From: Vibrio sp. SNU_ST1
GTDB taxonomy: Bacteria > Pseudomonadota > Gammaproteobacteria > Enterobacterales > Vibrionaceae
Assembly (NCBI RefSeq): GCF_030563405.1
Contig: NZ_CP130748.1
Coordinates: forward strand, 496,001 to 560,000
Reading direction: 5' to 3'
Length of the DNA stretch: 64,000 nucleotides
Part shown: positions 1-7,156 of the stretch, piece after piece
How positions within the stretch are numbered: the stretch's first letter is position 1
Layout of the letters: every line of letters begins with the position of its first letter
The notes under the pieces: generated by a model
Told to the model about the DNA's origin: nothing
The model's database searches: none
Seen by the model: only the letters and a program-made list of their open reading frames with translations
Made by a program: the position numbers and the translations under genes

Positions 1-1
1 C

Positions 2-1135
2 TTGAAAGGTCGCGTCAGTGAGCGCTCATGGACTACAGACCAAGATGGTAAGGGATGTCTTCTTGAAACTTATCAAAGTGTTTTGCTCTCGCAAAGTGGA
101 GAAACCATAGGTACGCTCTCGATAAGTCACGATGTGACGGATTGGCATGACATGCAGCAGCAACTGCGTGGGGAAATGGAAAAGCGTAAAGATACTGAAG
201 TTGCACTTGCACAACGTGACACCATTTTACAAAACATCTTGGAAGCGAGCCCTGACTCGATTGGTATCTTCAACGAAAATATGGTTTACCAAGCGTGTAA
301 TAAGCCATTTGTGGCAGCGTTGGGTATTTCTGAAATCAGTGACTTAGTGGGTAAACGTCTACAAGACGTAGTACCAAATAGCATTTATATGCGCGTCTCA
401 GAAACTGATCACCAAGTGCTTCATCAAGGTAACTCGTTGCGTTACATCGACAAACTGGTTTCAAGTGATGGAGAGTTTACTTGGTATGATGTAGTGAAGT
501 CGCCTTTTAGAGACCCAGCATCGAGTACCAATGGTGTACTGATCATGGCACGTGATATCACAGAACGTTACCTCGCCGAGCAGAAACTTGAAGAAGCCAA
601 TTTAGAGCTTGAGCGCCTCAGTTTTATGGATAGTTTAACTCAGGTGTCCAATCGACGTCGCTTCGATGAGCAGCTGTCTACATTGTGGCATCATCACGTG
701 CGTGAGAAGTTGCCGTTGACGATCATGCTGTGTGACATCGACTTCTTTAAAGGCTATAACGATTTCTATGGACACCAACAAGGTGATGATGCTTTGATTC
801 AGGTTTCACAAGCCTTTAAGCAGGTGTTGAATCGCTCTTCGGATTGCGTGGCTCGATATGGTGGTGAAGAGTTTGGCTTTATTCTCCCAAACACAACCAC
901 AGAAGGTGCGCTTATGGTAGCTCGTCGAATTCATGATGAAGTGCACAAACTAGGACTCGCTCATGAGAAGTCTACAGTGTCTGACTCCATCACGGTGAGT
1001 ATTGGTATCGTCTCTTATATACCAACACCTGATGACGAAATGGAGTCTGCTGTTGCCTTGGCTGATAGTGCGTTGTATCAAGCGAAATCTGATGGTCGAA
1101 ATCGTTCTATAGTGCATCCATACTCTATTCACTAA
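2..1135 (+). CDS. Sensor diguanylate cyclase (PAS-GGDEF), 5' truncated by window edge
   Basis: The C-terminal part of a PAS-GGDEF protein, which would make cyclic di-GMP from two GTP. The reading frame is open to the left edge, so the first TTG is not taken as the start. Visible order: the tail of one PAS/PAC unit (about residues 1-50), a second PAS (about 70-190, ending ARDITERY), a short linker helix, then a GGDEF domain (about 205-370). The active-site loop reads GGEEF (residues 287-291), so catalysis is expected. An RxxD motif (RSSD, 278-281) lies exactly five residues before it, which is the usual inhibitory I-site for product feedback. It sits upstream of arcB on the same strand but is separated from it by about 230 bp, so co-transcription is uncertain. 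The signal sensed is unknown. Confidence 0.9.
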   Translation: MKGRVSERSWTTDQDGKGCLLETYQSVLLSQSGETIGTLSISHDVTDWHDMQQQLRGEMEKRKDTEVALAQRDTILQNILEASPDSIGIFNENMVYQACNKPFVAALGISEISDLVGKRLQDVVPNSIYMRVSETDHQVLHQGNSLRYIDKLVSSDGEFTWYDVVKSPFRDPASSTNGVLIMARDITERYLAEQKLEEANLELERLSFMDSLTQVSNRRRFDEQLSTLWHHHVREKLPLTIMLCDIDFFKGYNDFYGHQQGDDALIQVSQAFKQVLNRSSDCVARYGGEEFGFILPNTTTEGALMVARRIHDEVHKLGLAHEKSTVSDSITVSIGIVSYIPTPDDEMESAVALADSALYQAKSDGRNRSIVHPYSIH

Positions 1136-1173
1136 CTTTATAGAATGGGTAACTTAGTGACTCCGTCTTTTTC

Positions 1174-1273
1174 TTGTTTAGCATTTATATTACTTGGCTA
1201 ATATTTATGTGGCTTGGCTAGTATTGATATTGCTCGGTTAGTATTAATATTGGTTGATTAACCTTCGATATTA
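1174..1273. repeat. Degenerate 20-bp tandem repeat, five units
   Basis: Units begin at 1174, 1194, 1214, 1234 and 1254. An approximate consensus is TTGGTTAGTATTGATATTGC. The middle three are most alike and the fifth is eroded. The array fills most of the spacer between the GGDEF gene and arcB, ending about 90 bp before the arcB start. Function unknown. Confidence 0.75.
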
Positions 1274-1365
1274 CCGCTAATCTCTTGCTGCGTGTGATGT
1301 AGCTAGCTTACCTACTATCTTCAAACAAGGTAGAATGTTGCTAGTCTTATCGCGTGGAGCGCTAA

Positions 1366-3762
1366 ATGAAACCCATGAAAAATCTTGCCCAGTATTACGT
1401 GGATCTGCTCGTAAAATTGGGGATTGTCCGCTTTTCTATCTTACTCGCCCTAGCGCTTGTTGCCCTTGCTGTTGTTGTACAAGTCGGTATCACCCTCGCA
1501 CTCAAAGGTAATGTTGATGATATCGACATTGTCCGTTCGGTTTTCTTCGGTTTAGTGATCACACCTTGGGCGGTCTATTTTCTCTCAGTCGTGGTAGATC
1601 AACTGGAAGAGTCTCGTCAAAGGTTGGCTAAATTGGTCTCTAAGTTGGGTGATATGCGAGAGCGAGATCAAGAACTCAACAATAAACTGCAACTTAATAT
1701 CGAAAAGCTCAACCAAGAAATTGAAGATCGTGAAAAAGCAGAAGAAGCGCGTGCAGAAGCGATGCATGATCTTGAGAACGAAGTGTTTCAGCGTGAGCGA
1801 ACTCAGCTTGAATTAGCAGAACGTACGGCGCTGTTGCGCTCGTTTATCGATGCCTCGCCTGACCTCATTTATTATCGCAATGAAGATGGGGTGTTTTCTG
1901 GTTGCAACCGAGCGGTTGAAGAACTCACGGGCAAAACAGAAAAAGAGCTAGTCGGTTTGACTCCTTGGGATGTCTACAGCAAAGAGGTAGCCCAGCAAGT
2001 TGTTGAAACTGATAAGAAAGTCTTTGCTGATAACCAAGCTTTGACCTATGACCAATGGCTAGAATACCCTGACGGACGTAAGAGTTACTTCGAACTGCGT
2101 AAGGTGCCTTTCTACAGTAAAGATGGTCGCCACCTTGGCTTGGTTGGTTTTGGTCGTGATATTACCGAGCGTAAAGAGCATCAAGAGTCACTAGAAAAAG
2201 CCAGTCGCGATAAGACCACCTTTATCTCAACCATTAGCCACGAGCTAAGAACACCGCTCAATGGCATCATCGGCTTGAGCCGCATGTTATTGGATAGCCA
2301 GCTGACGACCGAGCAGCGTAAGCAGATGCAAACCATCAAGGTGAGTGCGGTAACATTGGGTAATATCTTTAACGATATTATCGACATGGATAAGTTCGAC
2401 CGCCGTAAACTTGAACTTTTCCCAACACCGATCAACTTTGAAGATTTCGTTGTTGAGATCGAAAGCATTTCTGCGTTAATGGCAGAGCAGAAAGGGTTGA
2501 GGTTTGATCTAGAAAGGCTGTCCGATCTTCCTTCTGCAGTTGAGGTGGATGGTACTCGTCTTAGACAGGTATTGTGGAACCTTGTTAGTAACGCGATGAA
2601 GTTCACCAAAGATGGTGGTGTCGTGATGACGGTCAGCGCTGATATTGATGGCGACTTTGCCAACATCACGATGGAAGTAGAAGATACCGGGATTGGTATC
2701 CCTGAAAGTGAAATCGAGAAGATCTTCGCGATGTACTATCAGGTGAAATCGGGAACAGACAATTTACACGCTGTCGGTACCGGAATTGGTCTTGCTGTAT
2801 CTCAACAGCTTATCAATATGATGGATGGTAACATTGAAGTCACCAGTGAAGAGGGTTTTGGTAGTACCTTTACGGTTTCGATTCGAGTTCCAGTTAATCA
2901 CGATACTCAGGCTCTGATCAAAACGCCAAGAAAGCAGTCCAACCTTAAAATTTTCATGGTCGAAGACATTGAGCTCAATATCACAGTAGCTCGTTCTTTA
3001 CTTGAAAGCCTAGGGCATGAAGTGACAGTCGTAATGACGGGTAAAGAGGCACAAATCGTTTTCAACCCGAAAGATTATGACTTGGTATTACTGGATATCC
3101 AGTTACCAGATATGACAGGTTTCGACATAGCCCAATACTACCGCGAGAAATATAGCCAATTGCCGCCTTTGGTGGCATTAACCGCGAATGTATTAAACAA
3201 TAAGCAAGAGTATTTCCAGAAAGGTATGGATGAAGCGATCAGTAAACCACTGTCGGTTCGTGCAATCCAGGATGTCATCAGCGAGTTGATTGAGGATGCC
3301 CCAGAGGTTATTGAGGGTATTGATACAGTAAAGGACGTTGAGAAAGTAGCAGGTGTTGAGAAAGTCATAGGTGCTGAGAAAGTAACAGCGAGTAAGCCAG
3401 CTCTTTCAACGATTGATACCACTTTGCTTGATATTGATATGCTAGAGTCTTATGTTGACATTGTCGGGTCGAAACCTGTTTTGGATAGCATCGTGATGTT
3501 TGAAGATATGATGCCGGAATATATGGAAATATTGAATTCCAATATGGTTGCGAAAGATCAAGACAGTATCGTCTCTGAGGCACACAAGATTAAAGGTGCA
3601 GCAGGTTCCATTGGCCTGAAACGCATACAGCAAGTTGCTCAGAAAGCTCAATCTCCAGATATGCCTGCGTGGTGGGAGAACATTTCAGATTGGGTTGATG
3701 AAATAAATAACGAATACCAAAATGATATTGAAGTCTTAAAGAGTTGGTTAAATCAAAGGTAG
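1366..3762 (+). CDS. arcB: Aerobic respiration control hybrid sensor histidine kinase ArcB
   Basis: Inner-membrane tripartite sensor kinase that phosphorylates ArcA when respiration is limited. Order: two membrane segments (about 22-46 and 56-77), a coiled-coil linker (about 80-150), PAS (about 155-270), the H box with His292 in a SHELRTP motif, the ATPase domain (N box near 410, G boxes near 440 and 470), a receiver with Asp577 in LLDIQLPD, and an HPt domain with His740 in AHKIKGAAGS. His292 falls at the same number as in E. coli. The linker between receiver and HPt is longer than in E. coli and carries hexapeptide repeats. Cys180 is present, but the position matching E. coli Cys241 is Tyr241, so quinone-linked disulfide control may differ. 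At 798 residues it is slightly longer than the E. coli protein (778). A small lipoprotein gene follows after 7 bp. Confidence 0.97.
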   Translation: MKPMKNLAQYYVDLLVKLGIVRFSILLALALVALAVVVQVGITLALKGNVDDIDIVRSVFFGLVITPWAVYFLSVVVDQLEESRQRLAKLVSKLGDMRERDQELNNKLQLNIEKLNQEIEDREKAEEARAEAMHDLENEVFQRERTQLELAERTALLRSFIDASPDLIYYRNEDGVFSGCNRAVEELTGKTEKELVGLTPWDVYSKEVAQQVVETDKKVFADNQALTYDQWLEYPDGRKSYFELRKVPFYSKDGRHLGLVGFGRDITERKEHQESLEKASRDKTTFISTISHELRTPLNGIIGLSRMLLDSQLTTEQRKQMQTIKVSAVTLGNIFNDIIDMDKFDRRKLELFPTPINFEDFVVEIESISALMAEQKGLRFDLERLSDLPSAVEVDGTRLRQVLWNLVSNAMKFTKDGGVVMTVSADIDGDFANITMEVEDTGIGIPESEIEKIFAMYYQVKSGTDNLHAVGTGIGLAVSQQLINMMDGNIEVTSEEGFGSTFTVSIRVPVNHDTQALIKTPRKQSNLKIFMVEDIELNITVARSLLESLGHEVTVVMTGKEAQIVFNPKDYDLVLLDIQLPDMTGFDIAQYYREKYSQLPPLVALTANVLNNKQEYFQKGMDEAISKPLSVRAIQDVISELIEDAPEVIEGIDTVKDVEKVAGVEKVIGAEKVTASKPALSTIDTTLLDIDMLESYVDIVGSKPVLDSIVMFEDMMPEYMEILNSNMVAKDQDSIVSEAHKIKGAAGSIGLKRIQQVAQKAQSPDMPAWWENISDWVDEINNEYQNDIEVLKSWLNQR
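3301..3390 (+). repeat. 18-bp coding tandem repeat in arcB
   Basis: Five in-frame 18-bp units encode PEVIEG, IDTVKD, VEKVAG, VEKVIG and AEKVTA. The last three (3337-3354, 3355-3372, 3373-3390) are closely alike at the DNA level. The repeat sits in the linker between the ArcB receiver and HPt domains, where length variation should be tolerated. Confidence 0.8.
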
Positions 3763-3769
3763 AAGAATA

Positions 3770-4213
3770 ATGAAAAAATTAGCATTTGCCGCATGTGTAG
3801 TAGCATTAGCGGGTTGTTCTACGCCACAAGTAGAATGGCAGCAAGATAATCAAGTAGAAGTATCTGCAGCGACAGTCACAATGAAAAGCAACCTGTGGCA
3901 CAACAAAATGCCTACGATTGGGGAGGCTCAAGATAAGACTCTACATGGTGCTATCTACCTAGAGTCTGACTCACAATTACCAGCAACACTTGCGGTTGAG
4001 AGTGTGACGGTTAAACAGGGTGCAGATACCTTGTTGGTAACAGCTGACGATCTAGATTTAAGAACACACAGTGAAACGCAGTGGGAAGTTGCTTTTGTAT
4101 GGCAGTTAGAGATCGACAGTGATAAGCCTGTTGATGTTGCGATTGAACTCAAAGATGGCGAAACCGTGAAGTGGCTAGTCGAGAAAGACGTTAAGGTAGA
4201 TACGGTTTACTAA
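3770..4213 (+). CDS. Predicted lipoprotein, function unknown
   Basis: A 147-residue protein with a short signal peptide and a clear lipobox (ALAGC, Cys16). The residue after Cys is Ser, so outer-membrane sorting is expected. The rest is soluble and beta-rich in appearance, with no cysteine after the lipobox and no motif I recognise. The start lies 7 bp after the arcB stop and the ribosome site overlaps the arcB end, so the two are probably co-transcribed. The strong terminator at 4244-4278 ends the unit. Its position suggests, but does not show, a link to envelope or respiratory state. Confidence 0.85.
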   Translation: MKKLAFAACVVALAGCSTPQVEWQQDNQVEVSAATVTMKSNLWHNKMPTIGEAQDKTLHGAIYLESDSQLPATLAVESVTVKQGADTLLVTADDLDLRTHSETQWEVAFVWQLEIDSDKPVDVAIELKDGETVKWLVEKDVKVDTVY

Positions 4214-4243
4214 AACCTTAGCCTTAGCGAACAATGAACAATA

Positions 4244-4278
4244 AAAAAGGGAGAATGCGTTGGCATTCTCCCTTTTTA
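4244..4278. terminator. Bidirectional rho-independent terminator
   Basis: The stem AAAAAGGGAGAATGC pairs with GCATTCTCCCTTTTT around a 3-4 base loop, with T-runs on both strands. It serves the lipoprotein gene on the plus strand and, beyond the 17-bp array, arcA on the minus strand. Confidence 0.9.
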
Positions 4279-4303
4279 ATAACGATTGATCACGCTTCGA
4301 TTA

Positions 4304-4405
4304 CTAGAAGTACTAACGGCTTATAAGTACTAACTTGTTAGAAGTGCTATCGGTTTAGAAGTGCTAACCGACGACAAGAACTAAACGACCAGAAGCGCGA
4401 ATCGA
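4304..4405. repeat. Degenerate 17-bp tandem repeat, six units, arcA 3' region
   Basis: Six consecutive 17-bp units start at 4304, 4321, 4338, 4355, 4372 and 4389. Typical units are TTAGAAGTGCTAACCGA and TTAGAAGTGCTATCGGT. Positions 5-7 (AAG) are the same in all six units and positions 10-13 are nearly constant (CTAA). The array ends one base before the arcA stop codon and stops short of the terminator, so it would form the arcA 3' untranslated region. Confidence 0.85.
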
Positions 4406-4406
4406 A

Positions 4407-5123
4407 TTAGTCTTCTAGGTCACCACAAAAGCGGTAGCCTTCACCGTGAATCGTCGCGATGATTTCTGGTGTGCCAGAAACAGATTCAAAGTGCTTACGA
4501 ATACGACGGATTGTTACGTCTACAGTACGATCGTGTGGCTTAAGCTCACGGCCAGTCATCTTCTTAAGAAGGTCTGCACGTGTTTGGATCTTACCTGGGT
4601 TCTCACAGAAGTGAAGTAGAGCACGGAACTCTGAACGAGGTAGCTTGTAGCCTTCGCCATCTGGGCTAACCAGAGAACGACTGTTGATATCTAGTACCCA
4701 ACCATTGAACTCGTACTTCTCAACGCTACGCTTTTCTTCTTGAACAGAGCTTGTGCTCATTGAACGGTTCAGAAGGTTGCGTGCACGGATAGTCAGCTCA
4801 CGAGGGTTGAAAGGCTTTGTGATGTAGTCATCTGCGCCGATCTCTAGGCCAAGGATCTTATCAACTTCATTATCACGACCTGTTAAGAACATAAGCGCTA
4901 CGTTTGCTTGCTCACGCAGTTCACGGGCAAGTAGTAGGCCATTCTTACCTGGAAGGTTGATGTCCATAATTACAAGGTTAACTTGGTTGTCAGATAGCAC
5001 TTGGTGCATCTCTTCACCGTCGCTAGCCTCAAAAACAGCATATCCCTCTGCTTCAAAAATACTCTTTAGAGTGTTACGAGTTACTTGCTCATCTTCAACG
5101 ATAAGAATCTGCGGGGTTTGCAT
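4407..5123 (-). CDS. arcA: Two-component response regulator ArcA
   Basis: DNA-binding response regulator of the ArcBA anoxic redox system, 238 residues when started at the ATG at 5123, the same length as E. coli ArcA. The frame stays open upstream to 5300, but that extension does not look like ArcA and is rejected. The receiver domain (1-120) has acidic residues near 10-11, phospho-acceptor Asp54 in IMDINLPG, and Lys in TKPF. The OmpR-type winged helix occupies about 135-235. It normally represses respiratory genes and activates fermentative genes when oxygen is limiting. It lies opposite arcB rather than distant from it as in E. coli. A perfect FNR-type palindrome at 5382-5395 lies upstream. 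Confidence 0.97.
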   Translation of the reverse strand: MQTPQILIVEDEQVTRNTLKSIFEAEGYAVFEASDGEEMHQVLSDNQVNLVIMDINLPGKNGLLLARELREQANVALMFLTGRDNEVDKILGLEIGADDYITKPFNPRELTIRARNLLNRSMSTSSVQEEKRSVEKYEFNGWVLDINSRSLVSPDGEGYKLPRSEFRALLHFCENPGKIQTRADLLKKMTGRELKPHDRTVDVTIRRIRKHFESVSGTPEIIATIHGEGYRFCGDLED

Positions 5124-5333
5124 TTGGCGGTACCTAAATTTGTGACGAAACTGTGCTAATAGAATAAATTCTAGGCAAAACATAACATACAGGTAATGTA
5201 TTTTTGATGATAACTTAAAGTTTTCAAAAAAACACTTACTTCCAGCTATCTGCCTTCCTTGAAGTATTGCCCAATAACGTAGATCCAGTACGCCTTTCAA
5301 TCATTCTTTTAGTGATTTAAGAGGATTCTATAA

Positions 5334-5351
5334 TGTTAACAGCATGCTAAC
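5334..5351 (-). promoter_or_regulatory. Possible ArcA box (11-bp direct repeat)
   Basis: TGTTAAC at 5334 and TGCTAAC at 5345 form direct repeats 11 bp apart, the spacing used by ArcA-P. A third TGTTAA lies at 5362. The site overlaps the likely arcA promoter (a CATTAT-like -10 near 5331-5336 on the minus strand), suggesting autoregulation. Inference from pattern only. Confidence 0.45.
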
Positions 5352-5381
5352 AACGCGAGAATGTTAATTCCATTCAGTTTG

Positions 5382-5395
5382 TTGATTTACATCAA
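5382..5395 (-). promoter_or_regulatory. FNR-type site upstream of arcA
   Basis: TTGATTTACATCAA is a perfect match to the FNR consensus TTGAT-N4-ATCAA. It lies about 260 bp upstream of the arcA start and about 305 bp upstream of the RraA-family gene. E. coli arcA is known to be FNR-activated, so arcA is the likelier target. Confidence 0.7.
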
Positions 5396-5699
5396 TTGCC
5401 GTATCGCAACAAACTTTAATAGTATGGCTACAACTTAACCAATGTTATGGTGACTATTTAGCACCAAAATAAGAATGATTATTCGAGATGTTTCGCACAT
5501 CTTGCTTGCTAAAGACCGGACTATGAACCAAGGAAGCTGAAAGCTGTCCTTAGAGTCTAGTAGATAAATATGCTCAATCAACTTTTATTTCGTATTCAAT
5601 TGGGCATAGAACAATGAAAACAAAGGATTAATCTTAATAACATATAAAAGCATAGAGGCTCACCTGACTTAATAGGTTTGCCTTACTCACGGAGGATAT

Positions 5700-6185
5700 A
5701 TGCACGATATAACACCTGACTTATGTGATGAGTTTGAAAGCAAAGTCACGCTACTGAATATGCCATTACAGAACTTCGGCCAGCGTGGTGCGTTCTGGGG
5801 AAAAATTGTAACAGTTCGTTGTTATCACGATAATTCCAAGGTTCGTGAGGTTTTAGAGACCGATGGCTGCGGCAAAGTACTCGTTGTAGACGGTAATGGG
5901 TCGTGTCAAAAAGCGTTACTTGGCGACCAATTGGCTATTTTAGCCATAGAAAATGGCTGGGAAGGTGTCATTGTGAATGGTGCGGTTCGAGATGTGGCGA
6001 TGATGGCGCAGATGGATCTTGGTATTCAAGCTCTAGGAGCCTCTCCATTTAAAACCGAGAAGCATGGTGTTGGGCAAGTTAATGTCACGCTCACGGTACA
6101 TAATCAACTGATTCAACCAGGTGATTACATTTATGCCGATTGGAATGGTGTGTTAATTTCAACTGAATTGTTAATTGAATCGTAA
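5700..6185 (+). CDS. RraA-family protein, possible metal-dependent aldolase/decarboxylase
   Basis: A 161-residue RraA-fold protein. E. coli RraA binds RNase E and inhibits it, but the family also contains HMG/CHA aldolases and oxaloacetate decarboxylases. Those enzymes carry a D-X20-R-D motif that binds substrate and metal. Here Asp in LLGDQLA is followed 20 residues later by Arg-Asp in NGAVRDVA, so the motif is intact. In E. coli RraA the corresponding stretch reads GAVRQV and the aspartates are missing. An enzymatic role is therefore at least as likely as RNase E control. A GGAGG ribosome site lies four bases before the ATG. The gene is a single unit facing a convergent small gene. I leave the symbol blank because rraA would imply the RNase role. 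Confidence 0.85.
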   Translation: MHDITPDLCDEFESKVTLLNMPLQNFGQRGAFWGKIVTVRCYHDNSKVREVLETDGCGKVLVVDGNGSCQKALLGDQLAILAIENGWEGVIVNGAVRDVAMMAQMDLGIQALGASPFKTEKHGVGQVNVTLTVHNQLIQPGDYIYADWNGVLISTELLIES

Positions 6186-6214
6186 TGGCCTCATCAATAA
6201 AGAAGTGGGATAGA

Positions 6215-6691
6215 TTAGAAGCGGAACCCTAATCCTACTTCAACACCTTGTTGCCACTCTTCATAGTCAAGGGTGGCATGCATATCTAGATTGTCGGTTA
6301 GCTGCACGCGGCTGGAAAGCTCTGCGGCTACCGATTTCTCATTGTCTTCGGTTTCATTGTTATAGGTGTGTAGAGAGCTGTTGAAAGAGACTCTTTCGGA
6401 AAACTGATAACTAACACCACTCAAGAATCCACTCTCATATTTCAGTGCCGCAGTGTTGATTCGTGTACCGACATAAAGGTCCACATCAGAAAACAAGCTA
6501 TAAGAATAACCACTGTCTACTGTCCAAGTATCAAAGCTTTCACTCGATGCACTTTGCGTGGAGATAAAAAACTTATGGGCAGAGCGATCGATTTGACTGG
6601 GGAGCAAAGGCAAACTGTTCAGTAGCGGTAAATTGTTCGCTGAACAAACAACAGGCATAGCAAAGACTAAAAGAATAAGTAATCTCTTCAT
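6215..6691 (-). CDS. Small predicted outer-membrane beta-barrel protein
   Basis: A 158-residue protein with a typical signal peptide (about residues 1-18, cleavage near CSA-NN). The mature part has alternating polar and hydrophobic strands such as YSYSLFSDVDLYVGTRI and VEVGLGFRF, and ends in Phe, the usual last residue of outer-membrane barrels. About six short strands can be counted, so it would be a small barrel or a periplasmic beta protein. I do not recognise a named family. It converges with the RraA-family gene with 29 bp between stops and no clear terminator. Confidence 0.75.
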   Translation of the reverse strand: MKRLLILLVFAMPVVCSANNLPLLNSLPLLPSQIDRSAHKFFISTQSASSESFDTWTVDSGYSYSLFSDVDLYVGTRINTAALKYESGFLSGVSYQFSERVSFNSSLHTYNNETEDNEKSVAAELSSRVQLTDNLDMHATLDYEEWQQGVEVGLGFRF

Positions 6692-6995
6692 TTCCCACTC
6701 CTGATGTCATTATTATTGTTTTTCGAACGTTATTGTTCAATTAAAGCACAGGACTTGTATATTCGCTGTACTATCGATATAGCATTTTGTTATGACCATA
6801 TATGCAATTGATTGCTTCTGTTTGTTTGATGAGTTAATCCAGTTTCTGAATGGCAGGTTGATGCAGGGTGTTTTATCTCTTAAATGAAGGTTTGCTCTGA
6901 AAAACGGTGTGAATGTAAAAAAAAAGCAACTTTTCATTGACGCATAGTAGTAAAAATTGATACACGTAGAGTAAAGCACAAGCAGAGAATTTGAT
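6692..6995. other. Spacer before the thr operon
   Basis: About 300 bp between the small barrel gene and the thrL leader. It should contain promoters for both divergent units. A minus-strand frame of 103 codons here is not believed. I see no operator I can name. Confidence 0.5.
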
Positions 6996-7073
6996 ATGCA
7001 GCATGTAAGCCACCTAGTAATGACCACCACCATTATTATTACCGACATTCACATTGTTGGGGCAGGCTGCTAA
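6996..7073 (+). CDS. thrL: thr operon leader peptide
   Basis: A 25-codon leader ORF. Its control region reads ATG, three ACC Thr codons, three ATT Ile codons, then ACC GAC ATT CAC ATT: four Thr and five Ile codons in twelve. Threonine and isoleucine are the amino acids that control thrABC by attenuation in enterobacteria. The stop at 7071-7073 is followed after 20 bp by the attenuator hairpin. Too short for routine ORF finding, but the composition and position are diagnostic. Confidence 0.9.
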   Translation: MQHVSHLVMTTTIIITDIHIVGAGC

Positions 7074-7087
7074 GTAACGGATTTTAA

Positions 7088-7127
7088 AAAAAAGGCCTGT
7101 ATCCAACAAGATACAGGCCTTTTTTTG
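7088..7127 (+). terminator. thr operon attenuator
   Basis: GGCCTGTATC (7094-7103) pairs with GATACAGGCC (7110-7119) around a six-base loop, flanked by an A-run and a seven-T run. It lies between thrL and thrA, so it is the transcription-terminating hairpin of the attenuator. Translation of the Thr/Ile codons would set whether it forms. Confidence 0.9.
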
Positions 7128-7156
7128 TACCATTTTTATGACTTATGGAGAAAGGG

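Noticed and set aside
4304..4405. CRISPR-like array
   Set aside because: Units are contiguous, 17 bp and degenerate; there are no identical repeats with unique spacers and no cas genes.
5124..5300. N-terminal extension of ArcA by 59 residues
   Set aside because: The extension is not ArcA-like; the ATG at 5123 gives exactly 238 residues with Asp54 in place.
6737..7048. 103-codon minus-strand ORF
   Set aside because: It overlaps the thr leader on the opposite strand, has no ribosome site, and has no protein-like features.
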